From assembly GCA_964477205.1 (NCBI GenBank), contig CAYZDE010000028.1, positions 1 through 10,539 on the forward strand: DNA of 10,539 bases. The letters run 5' to 3'. Each line of letters opens with the position of its first letter. Position 1 is the stretch's first letter. A program made the translations under genes and the position numbers. The stretch is from UBA93 sp964477205 (GTDB taxonomy: Archaea; Micrarchaeota; Micrarchaeia; Norongarragalinales; Norongarragalinaceae). Under the pieces are notes generated by a model. It saw only the letters and a program-made list of their open reading frames with translations. It was not told where the DNA came from and did no database searches. Shown here one piece after another: positions 5,376 through 10,539 of this stretch.

Positions 5376-5504
5376 TGCGGCTGCCGGGAATCGAACCCGA
5401 ACCGCGAGCTTTCTCCGACACCGTTTTTTCTAGCGCAGGTCTTTTGCCTGCAGGGAAAAGAAGTGCCTTGGGAAGCTCGAATCATACCACTAGACCACAG
5501 CCGC
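5376..5504 (-). tRNA. tRNA-Gly(CCC) with canonical 37/38 intron
   Basis: Minus strand: acceptor GCGGCTG pairs perfectly with CAGCCGC, discriminator A73 (5376). The anticodon stem CGAGC/GCTCG encloses loop TTCCCAA after removal of a 58-nt intron (5411-5468); the anticodon CCC is at 5470-5472. The T-arm is TCGGG-TTCGATT-CCCGG with one G-U pair, and the variable loop is 4 nt. CCA is not encoded. The mature length is 71 nt. The tRNA reads GGG codons. Its 5' end faces the oxidoreductase gene, and its 3' end is followed after 2 nt by the ATG of a protein gene, with no oligo-T terminator between them. Confidence 0.95.
5411..5468 (-). other. tRNA-Gly(CCC) intron at the canonical position
   Basis: The 4-bp central helix is TTCC (exon, 5471-5474) with GGAG (intron, 5413-5416), including one wobble. 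The 3-nt bulges are CAA (5468-5470) and AAA (5410-5412), and the inner helix is GGCAC/GTGTC. Cutting after the second base of each bulge gives the 7-nt loop TTCCCAA. The rest of the intron contains a hairpin, CTTTT/AAAAG enclosing CCTGCAGG. Confidence 0.88.
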
Positions 5505-5527
5505 AATCTTTCACTATTAAGGTTAAT

Positions 5528-5544
5528 AAGGTTGAAAAAACCTT
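5528..5544. promoter_or_regulatory. Inverted repeat between tRNA-Gly(CCC) and the oxidoreductase gene
   Basis: AAGGTT-GAAAA-AACCTT is a perfect 6-bp inverted repeat with a 5-nt spacer, centred at 5536. It lies 32 nt from the tRNA 5' end and 35 nt from the ATG at 5571, close to the midpoint of the gap. Another AAGGTT sits at 5519-5524, and an AT-rich TTAATAA lies at 5523-5529. It could be a shared promoter region or a regulator site. A clear TATA box is not evident, so the call is weak. Confidence 0.3.
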
Positions 5545-5570
5545 GTCTTAATCAGCAGTGGGAATTTAAA

Positions 5571-6572
5571 ATGAATATTATAGTAGTGGGAGCGGGAAAC
5601 ATGGGCAGGCACCACGCCCGCGTTTACTCGGAGATGGACGCGGTTAAGAAAGTCCGCGTGGTCGACCCGAACCCGGAAACGCTAAAGCAATTCGACGGAA
5701 ACGAGAAGATAAAGTGCTTTGCGTCGCTTGAGGAAGCCCTCACGGAAGGCGAAGCGCACGCGGCCAGCGTCGTCGTACCAACCCACTTGCATTACGAAGT
5801 CGGCAAGAAGATAATCGAAGCGGGTTTGCCGATGCTGTTAGAGAAGCCGTTGTGCGATTCCATAGAAAAAGGCCTTGAGTTGAAGGCACTAGCCGAAGAG
5901 AAAGGCGTTTTATTGATGCCGGGGCACCTCGAACGGTTCAACCCGGCGATAACCGAGTTGAAAAATAATTTGAAAATGCTCGGCGAACTCGTTTACGCTT
6001 CAACGCACCGTTACGGCATACCGTCGAATCGAAAGCTAGGCGATGCATTGTACGATTTAGCCGTGCACGACGTGGATTTACTCACGTACTTGACGGGTAA
6101 AAAACCGGTTGCCGTGAGCGCCATCGAACGCGACTGGCTGAAACTGGGTTCGAATGACTTGTGCTCTTGCGTGTTCGAGTTCGACGGCGGGTTCACCGCT
6201 AGCGTTGAAGCGAACCGCGTGTCACCCATCAAGGTGCGCGAGTTATTACTCGTCGGCAAGGAAGGCGTAGCGCGAGTCGACTACACTAAACAATCACTAT
6301 CCATATTCAAGCTGGAGGAAATTCCAAAAGAGTACCACGCTTACAAGACGTTCAACGAGCTCGTCACGCACGCGGGCCAAGGCAATGAATTGAAAATATT
6401 CATTAAAAAGGGCGAGCCATTGCGTGCGGAACTAGAACACTTCCTCGCTTGCGTTCGCGGAGAAGCCGAACCATTCGTTACCGCAACGGATGGCTTGTAC
6501 GCTCTCGCCGCAGTGCAAGCCGGCGCTACGGCGGCGAAGAGCGGGAAGAAAGAAGAAATAAAGGTGAAATAA
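5571..6572 (+). CDS. Gfo/Idh/MocA family NAD(P)-dependent oxidoreductase
   Basis: A 333-residue protein, the usual family length. An N-terminal Rossmann fold is shown by NIIVVGAGNMGRHHA (2-16; glycines 7, 9, 12) and VVDPNP. The family motif EKPLC (91-95) contains the conserved Lys92. PGHLERFNPA (117-126) and the YDLAVHDVDLL stretch (161-171, with Asp162, His166 and Asp167) correspond to the substrate and catalytic region of the C-terminal alpha/beta domain. The GHxERFNPA form is common in sugar-nucleotide dehydrogenases such as UDP-GlcNAc 3-dehydrogenases, so a role in surface glycan or nucleotide-sugar metabolism is plausible, but the substrate cannot be read from sequence. The ATG at 5571 is chosen because it starts the first beta strand; the open frame back to 5463 overlaps the tRNA. 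The next gene begins 6 nt after the stop. Confidence 0.92.
   Translation: MNIIVVGAGNMGRHHARVYSEMDAVKKVRVVDPNPETLKQFDGNEKIKCFASLEEALTEGEAHAASVVVPTHLHYEVGKKIIEAGLPMLLEKPLCDSIEKGLELKALAEEKGVLLMPGHLERFNPAITELKNNLKMLGELVYASTHRYGIPSNRKLGDALYDLAVHDVDLLTYLTGKKPVAVSAIERDWLKLGSNDLCSCVFEFDGGFTASVEANRVSPIKVRELLLVGKEGVARVDYTKQSLSIFKLEEIPKEYHAYKTFNELVTHAGQGNELKIFIKKGEPLRAELEHFLACVRGEAEPFVTATDGLYALAAVQAGATAAKSGKKEEIKVK
6562..6567 (+). promoter_or_regulatory. Shine-Dalgarno-like site for the MetRS-beta-like gene
   Basis: AGGTGA, complementary to the archaeal 16S rRNA 3' end (CACCTCC), lies 11 nt before the ATG at 6579 and inside the end of the preceding gene. It is the clearest Shine-Dalgarno-like site I see in the window, and it fits an internal operon gene, in contrast to the apparently leaderless first genes. 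Confidence 0.5.
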
Positions 6573-6578
6573 GGGCAT

Positions 6579-6908
6579 ATGGCGACTTACGACGACTTCA
6601 AGAAACTCGACTTCCGCGTCGGTACCGTGAAGGCAGCCGAACGCGTGGAAGGCGCGGACAAATTATTAAAGCTAACCGTGAACATCGGGAGCGAAGAGCG
6701 CACGCTCGCCGCGGGAATCGCCCAAATGATGGAAGCCGAATCGCTGGTAGGCAAACGCGTAATCGTGGTGGCGAATCTCGAACCGCGTACCGTGCGCGGA
6801 ATCGAATCGAACGGGATGATACTCGCCGCGTGCCCGGAAGGCGATTTCTCTCGCCTCGAATTGCTCTCGGTTGGCGAAGGAGCCGCGAACGGGTGGAAGG
6901 TCTACTAA
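6579..6908 (+). CDS. tRNA-binding OB-fold protein, MetRS beta-subunit / CsaA-like
   Basis: A 109-residue single-domain protein matching the EMAP-II/CsaA/MetRS C-terminal tRNA-binding domain. Visible motifs are FKKLDFRVG (7-15), GADKLLKL (25-32), RTLAAGI (41-47), GKRVIVVANLEPRTVRG (58-74) and ESNGMILAA (76-84), all in the right order. In archaea this domain often occurs as a free subunit, annotated methionine--tRNA ligase subunit beta, which dimerises and helps methionyl-tRNA synthetase hold tRNA. The usual His-Pro before ADKL is here Val-Glu-Gly. A CsaA-like chaperone role is the alternative, and length alone does not separate them. It lies 6 nt after the oxidoreductase gene with a Shine-Dalgarno-like site, so the two are probably one operon. 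Confidence 0.88.
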   Translation: MATYDDFKKLDFRVGTVKAAERVEGADKLLKLTVNIGSEERTLAAGIAQMMEAESLVGKRVIVVANLEPRTVRGIESNGMILAACPEGDFSRLELLSVGEGAANGWKVY

Positions 6909-6914
6909 CGAAAA

Positions 6915-6932
6915 CAATTAAAGGTTTAATTG
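6915..6932 (+). promoter_or_regulatory. Palindrome and TATA-like box upstream of tRNA-Gly(GCC)
   Basis: CAATTAAAGGTTTAATTG is a perfect 8-bp inverted repeat with a 2-nt centre. It starts 6 nt after the upstream stop codon. Its right arm contains TTTAAT (6925-6930), centred 28.5 nt before the tRNA 5' end, so it probably holds the tRNA promoter. The symmetry might also help end the preceding transcript or bind a dimeric regulator. Confidence 0.45.
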
Positions 6933-6955
6933 TTCAAATAATCAATTCCAAAAAA

Positions 6956-7028
6956 GCGATCGTAGTCTAGTTTGGTAGGATATGACGTTGCCAACGTCAA
7001 GACCTGGGTTCAAATCCCAGCGGTCGCA
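6956..7028 (+). tRNA. tRNA-Gly(GCC), intronless
   Basis: A 73-nt cloverleaf: acceptor GCGATCG with CGGTCGC (one U-G pair), D-arm beginning GTCTAG, anticodon stem TGACG/CGTCA with loop TTGCCAA (anticodon GCC at 6990-6992), a 4-nt variable loop, T-arm CTGGG-TTCAAAT-CCCAG, and discriminator A73 at 7028. It reads GGC and GGU codons. The N gap begins at the next base, so downstream sequence and any encoded CCA are unknown. Confidence 0.96.
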
Positions 7029-7128
7029 NNNNNNNNNNNNNNNNNNNNNNNNNNNNNNNNNNNNNNNNNNNNNNNNNNNNNNNNNNNNNNNNNNNNNNNN
7101 NNNNNNNNNNNNNNNNNNNNNNNNNNNN
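7029..7128. other. 100-N scaffold gap
   Basis: Exactly 100 N, the conventional placeholder for a gap of unknown size. The end of the transglutaminase gene on the right side is missing in it. The order and orientation of the two sides depend on scaffolding. Confidence 0.98.
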
Positions 7129-8684
7129 GTCGCGAGCAATAATACGCCTATCACCAGGAAGGATAGCAAGACGAAGTCGGGTTCCACCTTCTCTACTTTA
7201 GGCGGCTCGGGAACGACTATGTTGAACGGCTGCGTTATCGTATGGCGCTGCGTCGTGACTACCAAAGCACCGGTTAGCGCTTCACCGCTCTCGAGTGCCT
7301 CGAAAACGAATTGGACTATTTGCGAATCACCCACTTCAAGGGTAACCATGGACTCGTCGGAGAACCCGTTAAGCGAGCAATTAAGGAAAGCGTTAACTCC
7401 CGCGTTCCCCTGATTCGACAATTCCGCGGTAACGGTTATCGCGCCTTCCTCGAACCTAGCGCTCAACGAGTCTATTACAATGGACTCTACTATCGGGGCG
7501 TCGGCGTCCGAGCGCCCTTGCACTTCAAAATCCGCGCTCTTACCCAAAGAATCCAAGATTATAGTGAAGTTGTAGTAATAGCCCTCTTCAAGCGCCTCTG
7601 GAAACACTAAGTTCCAGGAAACAGCGCGCTGCGAACCAGAAGGTAAGAATACTAGGGAATCCGCATCGCCGGCAATCACTACCGCGAGTTCAAGCGGCTT
7701 CGTTGGAACGGTTAAGTACAAAGGGACTGCCTGGTCTCGGCTGGACGAACTCTGAATTACCACAGTCGCCTTTCCCAACGCGCCCGGGCCAACGAGTTCT
7801 GGAGCTTTAAAATCTTTTATGATGAAAGGCAAGTCGAATTCCCTGCTCTCTTGCACAATCACCTGCAAAGCGGGCTTGGTTACTGATAATCCCCGCGTAA
7901 CTTCCTCGGTTATTCCGCTCTGGTCGGGCGCGTGGGCAAACTTCAAATGCGTTGCGTCCAACATGCCGGCCTCGTTAAAAGTCGGGTCTAATGGAACCCA
8001 ATACTCATCAATCGCGGCTTCAACCCAAGCATGCGGGCCCCATAATTCGCCCGAGTAAACGAATCCGGCTACGAAACGCGCTGGCACGCCTTGCGATCGC
8101 AATAATGCGATTAGCAAGTGCGACTGCTCATTGCAAACTCCGCGTCGCTCTTCAAGCACGAAATCTGAAGCGTACTCGTCATCCCAGTACTCTTCATCGT
8201 ATTCCACATTATTGTGAACCCAATCCGCCAACAAAACGGCTTTCTCGAAGTCACCCTCGGCGCTACCGGCAATTAGTTGCGACTGCATTAAAGCCAAGTC
8301 GTCTAAAACAACGAATTCACTAGCTTCAAGGTACGCTTCGTTCGCTTGGCTCGCTGAGCTCAAGCCGCTTGAGTAATCCACCTTCGCCTCGACTAGCACG
8401 CTAATTGTTTTCGATTGAGTGGACGGCCACTCAAAACGCAAGCGCTTATTCCCCCACTCATCCGTGCTAACCGAGTAATCATCCTCGGAGTAATAATCAA
8501 TTGTTTGGAATGCGGTCGTCGGGAAGCCGAATGTTTCGAGCGCGTCAACTCCCTCGCCTGAGCCTTCTTCAAGAACCCAGTCAACGCGTACGGTGAACTC
8601 GGCTGAACCGAATTGTTTAGGGGACAAGTGCGCCGCCGACGAGAGGGCGGCGAGTAACAATAAGCAGGCAATGAAGCGCTTCAT
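7129..8684 (-). CDS. Exported transglutaminase-like cysteine protease-fold protein, membrane-anchored, 3' end missing
   Basis: From the ATG at 8684, 518 residues are visible before the N gap. A signal peptide (MKRFIACLLLLAALSSA) is followed by an N-terminal beta-rich region. Then comes a transglutaminase core with RRGVCNEQSHLLIALLRSQGVPAR (Cys184), WGPHAWVEA (His218) and YWVPLDPTFNE (Asp233), the complete Cys-His-Asp triad. Residues about 290-500 look like two or more beta-sandwich, CARDB- or NEW3-like repeats (KATVVIQ...QAVPLYL; ITVTAELSNQGNAGVNAFLNCSL). A hydrophobic anchor (FVLLSFLVIGVLLLA) begins just where the gap cuts the gene. Microbial proteins of this type are thought to be peptidases or crosslinkers acting outside the cell. 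The ATG at 8684 is preferred to the one at 8696 because it lies about 30 nt from a box shared with the gene at 9875 and begins a standard signal peptide. The true stop is not visible. Confidence 0.9.
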
Positions 8685-8705
8685 TATGAAATGCATTAAA
8701 GCCCC

Positions 8706-8720
8706 AAGCGAATAAAAAAG
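8706..8720 (-). promoter_or_regulatory. TATA-like box of the transglutaminase gene, copy of the box at 9896
   Basis: The plus-strand 15-mer AAGCGAATAAAAAAG (CTTTTTTATTCGCTT in the direction of transcription) has its AT core about 30 nt before the ATG at 8684. The identical 15-mer lies at the same distance before the ATG at 9875. Confidence 0.5.
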
Positions 8721-8745
8721 GGGGCATTGCAAAGCCTACGGCTGG

Positions 8746-8761
8746 AAAAAAGAAAAAAAAA
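8746..8761 (-). terminator. Oligo-T terminator after tRNA-Phe
   Basis: Minus-strand reading gives TTTTTTTTCTTTTTT starting about 4 nt after the tRNA discriminator base. It probably ends the tRNA transcript before the transglutaminase promoter. Confidence 0.55.
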
Positions 8762-8764
8762 GAG

Positions 8765-8838
8765 TGCCGCAGGGGAGATTTGAACTCCCGATCTATCGGT
8801 CTTCAGCCGATCGCTCTCCCGAACTAAGCTACTGCGGC
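8765..8838 (-). tRNA. tRNA-Phe(GAA), intronless
   Basis: A 74-nt cloverleaf on the minus strand: acceptor GCCGCAG/CTGCGGC fully paired, D-arm GCTT...GAGC, anticodon stem ATCGG/CCGAT with loop CTGAAGA (anticodon GAA at 8802-8804), T-arm GGGAG-TTCAAAT-CTCCC, and discriminator A73 at 8765. CCA is not encoded. It reads UUC and UUU. An AT-rich box lies about 30 nt upstream. Confidence 0.96.
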
Positions 8839-8841
8839 AAC

Positions 8842-8851
8842 AAAGAAAAAA
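8842..8851 (-). terminator. T-rich tract between the 8877 gene and tRNA-Phe
   Basis: On the minus strand TTTTTTCTTT precedes the tRNA by 3 nt. It might end transcripts of the upstream protein gene, but it lies downstream of the presumed tRNA promoter, so its role is uncertain. Confidence 0.25.
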
Positions 8852-8864
8852 TAGGGTCGAAAGC

Positions 8865-8872
8865 ATTATTAA
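8865..8872 (-). promoter_or_regulatory. TATA-like box for tRNA-Phe
   Basis: Minus-strand TTAATAAT is centred about 30 nt before the tRNA 5' end and lies just after the stop codon of the upstream gene. Spacing matches the tRNA-Thr promoter. Confidence 0.45.
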
Positions 8873-8876
8873 CTGT

Positions 8877-9875
8877 TTACCAAAGCAAGCCGGTTGAGTG
8901 CTCGGAGTTCCCGTAACCGGTCCCGAGGTCGTCAATCGTCCACTCGCCGGACGCGTTCTTAAACCGAAACTCCTCGACTAGTGAAGGGTATTCATTGTAA
9001 GTGAACCGGTTGAACGAGCTCTTGTTGAAGCGCCACGCGGCTGCTGCGTAAGCTTTGATTATCACTCGGGCTTTCCCGGCGGGGCCGCTTGATTCGACAA
9101 TGAAATGCGGTTTTTCCTTGCTCCCCTCGCGCTTCACGCGCACGCTCTTGTTACGATGTACGCGCTTTCCATCGTAGAATTCGAACTCTTGCTTTATTGG
9201 GAGCGCCCATGATGGTTTCGCTTTGTCAGTGATTAAAGTCGAGCTAAAGTGCGGCTCATAATAATGCAGGGCCTCTCCGTTGTCGAAGTGGTGCACGCCC
9301 CAGTACCACGGGGGCGCCGGAGCGTTAACGCGCACGCGCTGGAAGTACGCCGTGCCGCTCCCGTTGCTTGCTTTGAAGTCCGCGCGCGTTATCTTGTGGA
9401 TGTCGTAAGAGTAGCGGGTACCCGGAAACTTTGATTCCCTGTACTGGGGCGCATAAAAACCGTTTTTTTGGATGTTGAATACGTCGAACTCTAAATCGCG
9501 GAGTTTCACTTCAAATCCCTCACTATTCACTTCAAAAGAAGAGTCCGGCTTCCCGGTCTTTACGCTTTGGCTGTTGACTATTACCGATGTTTGGTCGAGT
9601 AAGTAATTCTCATGCATTTGCTTGCCGTCATAGTACCACGCCGCCACGACTCCGTCAATGTTCAAAGAATTGTCGTCGCGCTTGATGAATTCGTTGCGCA
9701 AACGCACGTCGAGGCCATTGCAATTGATGTGCTTCTCGTTCTTAGTGGACCACAAAATCATTAACTGCTTCGGAGTTTCCTTGGGTTGCCGGTAGTAGAA
9801 TATCCACCACCACCAAAGCCAATTGCCCTTGCGGTGCATCCCCGCCTCGTCCACTTCAAATATGTCTTCGTACAT
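8877..9875 (-). CDS. Uncharacterised aromatic-rich protein, possibly lipocalin/CrtC-like beta-barrel
   Basis: From the ATG at 9875 the product has 332 residues; a GTG at 9887 in frame would add four. The ATG is preferred because it lies about 30 nt from a promoter box that also precedes the transglutaminase gene. No signal peptide is seen. The N-terminal WLWWWWIFYYR (19-29) is strikingly aromatic. Many beta-strand-like segments alternate with turns. PWYWGVHHFDNGEALHYYEPH (189-209), WALPIKQEFEFYDGKRVHRNKSV and a C-terminal GTGYGNSEHSTGLLW resemble in style the two-barrel CrtC/AttH-like or DUF2804-like lipid-binding proteins, but I cannot confirm this. There is only one cysteine (52), which suits a cytosolic protein. 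Function is unknown. Confidence 0.8.
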   Translation of the reverse strand: MYEDIFEVDEAGMHRKGNWLWWWWIFYYRQPKETPKQLMILWSTKNEKHINCNGLDVRLRNEFIKRDDNSLNIDGVVAAWYYDGKQMHENYLLDQTSVIVNSQSVKTGKPDSSFEVNSEGFEVKLRDLEFDVFNIQKNGFYAPQYRESKFPGTRYSYDIHKITRADFKASNGSGTAYFQRVRVNAPAPPWYWGVHHFDNGEALHYYEPHFSSTLITDKAKPSWALPIKQEFEFYDGKRVHRNKSVRVKREGSKEKPHFIVESSGPAGKARVIIKAYAAAAWRFNKSSFNRFTYNEYPSLVEEFRFKNASGEWTIDDLGTGYGNSEHSTGLLW

Positions 9876-9895
9876 ACGATTAAACACTACTCACT

Positions 9896-9910
9896 AAGCG
9901 AATAAAAAAG
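9896..9910 (-). promoter_or_regulatory. TATA-like box of the gene at 9875, copy of the box at 8706
   Basis: The same 15-mer AAGCGAATAAAAAAG as at 8706-8720. The distance to the ATG (9875) differs by only 1 nt from that of the other copy (8684), which supports both start choices. Confidence 0.5.
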
Positions 9911-9931
9911 AAAAGGAAAAAAGGAAATTCC
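9901..9931 (-). terminator. Palindrome plus T-rich terminator after the partial gene at 9932
   Basis: Immediately after the stop codon, minus-strand reading gives AAGGAATTTCCTT (9919-9931, perfect inverted repeat around one base), followed by TTTTCCTTTTCTTTTTTATT. This would end the upstream transcript. Its distal T-run is also the TATA-like box of the next gene. Confidence 0.45.
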
Positions 9932-10539
9932 TTAATTCGGGTTTTCGTTCGAGCTCGTTACGAACCAGGTGTCCGTGTTCTTCTCGTTGCAGCCCCAGAC
10001 CTTGCCGACTGTGGAGTCCTCGGCGGCAACTTCCTCTTCATTGCACGAGTAACAGCCCTTGTCGTTGATGTTTGAGAGCCAAGCGTACTCGGCGAGGCCT
10101 ATTCCGCCGTCGAGTATGGCAGCTCCGGCTCCCACACGTCCTTTCATCCAGGTCCACTCGTAGCTTTCAGCACTACCCTTTGGATAACCGGCGTCAACAG
10201 CATGTTTAGCATAGAGGCCACGGATTGCTCCCCTGGCGGTTCCAGTGAGCGTTCCCGCAGCGAGGCTCGACCACAACTTGCTAGAGCACTTCTCGTCCGC
10301 CGAAGCGTACTTGAGGAACCCGCCGAACGCGCCCGCTCCGGCGCCGATGCCTACATTGCCCCAGAAACTGTTAGTGACAGCCCACCAACCGCTCGCGGTT
10401 CCGAAGCTTGACACGACGGAAGCGACTTGAAGGGTGTAGTAGCCGTACAAAGCCGCGCTTTCCAGGAAGGTCGTCGGCCATTCCAGCTTCTTCGTTGAGA
10501 ACTCGCCGACAGGGTCGCTGAACGCGAACTCCTGCTGCC
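9932..10539 (-). CDS. C-terminal 201 residues of a Gly/Ala-rich protein running off the right edge
   Basis: The frame is open from the window edge (first full codon at 10537) to TAA at 9932, so the TTG at 10450 is not a real start. The visible part begins QQEFAFSDPVGEFSTKKLEWPTT. It has several Gly/Ala-rich, weakly hydrophobic stretches with GxxxG spacing (VGIGAGAGAFGGFLKYA; LAAGTLTGTARGAIRG; GRVGAGAAILDGGIGLAEYAW), separated by short polar segments with Lys and Cys. The C-terminal 50 residues are polar with cysteines in GCYSCNEEE and WGCNEKN, giving four cysteines in the visible half and suggesting disulfides or metal binding outside the membrane. It may be the end of a large surface or secreted protein with helical hairpins packed through Gly zippers. 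No family is recognised. Confidence 0.75.
   Translation of the reverse strand, partial: QQEFAFSDPVGEFSTKKLEWPTTFLESAALYGYYTLQVASVVSSFGTASGWWAVTNSFWGNVGIGAGAGAFGGFLKYASADEKCSSKLWSSLAAGTLTGTARGAIRGLYAKHAVDAGYPKGSAESYEWTWMKGRVGAGAAILDGGIGLAEYAWLSNINDKGCYSCNEEEVAAEDSTVGKVWGCNEKNTDTWFVTSSNENPN

Noticed and set aside
5374..5421. N-terminal extension of the 224-residue protein to GTG 5421
   Set aside because: These codons are the 3' exon and part of the intron of tRNA-Gly(CCC); the first ATG after the tRNA is a better start.
5463..5570. N-terminal extension of the oxidoreductase
   Set aside because: It runs through the tRNA-Gly 5' exon on the opposite strand, while the Rossmann strand begins at the ATG at 5571.
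6449..6970. Arg-rich plus-strand open frame of 173 residues
   Set aside because: It lies in another frame over two well-supported genes (oxidoreductase and MetRS-beta-like). The Arg/Glu-rich composition is typical of a shifted frame.
6942..7028. Continuation of the transglutaminase frame through the 100 N
   Set aside because: The frame beyond the gap is simply the antisense of tRNA-Gly(GCC). The gap length is a placeholder, so the join has no meaning.
8696..8935. 79-residue minus-strand open frame across tRNA-Phe
   Set aside because: It overlaps the tRNA and two protein genes in other frames, with no protein-like features.
1..10539. CRISPR arrays, insertion sequences, phage genes or toxin-antitoxin pairs
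   Set aside because: I looked for regular direct repeats with spacers, transposase motifs and terminal inverted repeats, and saw none.

Overview
The window looks archaeal, and probably comes from an uncultivated, small-genome lineage. Two of its four tRNA genes carry introns with textbook bulge-helix-bulge splice sites. Most genes have a TATA-like box about 27-31 nt from their start codon and no Shine-Dalgarno site, as expected for leaderless archaeal transcripts. The gene content includes a DUF92 membrane protein, a stand-alone MetRS-beta/CsaA-type tRNA-binding protein, and lipoproteins with Ser/Pro/Thr linkers. The DPANN group, for example Diapherotrites or Micrarchaeota, is a guess from this style and is not proven. 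Two N runs (10 N and 100 N) mark scaffold gaps, which suggests a draft or metagenome assembly.

Layout. 1-94: C-terminal tail of an unknown gene, facing a minus-strand lipoprotein (102-617). 672-2533: plus-strand membrane block with a DUF202 protein, an unrecognised polytopic membrane protein and, 10 nt further on, a ZIP metal transporter. The transporter converges with a small unknown minus-strand gene (2530-2853). 2910-3671: a second lipoprotein, joining a DUF333 domain to a pacifastin-like cysteine domain. 3682-3792: tRNA-Thr(CGU) on the minus strand, with an intron inside the T-loop. 3854-4722: DUF92 membrane enzyme, interrupted by the 10-N gap. 4699-5373: an unknown basic protein on the minus strand that starts 2 nt after the 3' end of intron-containing tRNA-Gly(CCC) (5376-5504). 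5571-6908: an operon of a Gfo/Idh/MocA oxidoreductase and the MetRS-beta-like protein. 6956-7028: tRNA-Gly(GCC), running into the 100-N gap. 7129-8684: exported transglutaminase-like protein on the minus strand, with its 3' end lost in the gap. 8765-8838: tRNA-Phe(GAA) on the minus strand. 8877-9875: unknown aromatic-rich protein. 9932-10539: C-terminal part of a Gly/Ala-rich protein running off the window.

How it fits together. No single pathway covers the window. Envelope functions dominate: two lipoproteins, an exported protease-like transglutaminase, a ZIP transporter and several membrane proteins. tRNA genes and translation functions sit between them. The most notable features are regulatory and RNA-level. 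The tRNA-Thr has a noncanonical T-loop intron whose excision restores a perfect TTCAAAT loop. The tRNA-Gly and the following protein gene appear to share one transcript, so tRNA 3' processing would itself create a near-leaderless mRNA. Several divergent gene pairs have one AT-rich box exactly halfway between the two starts, which looks like shared bidirectional promoters.
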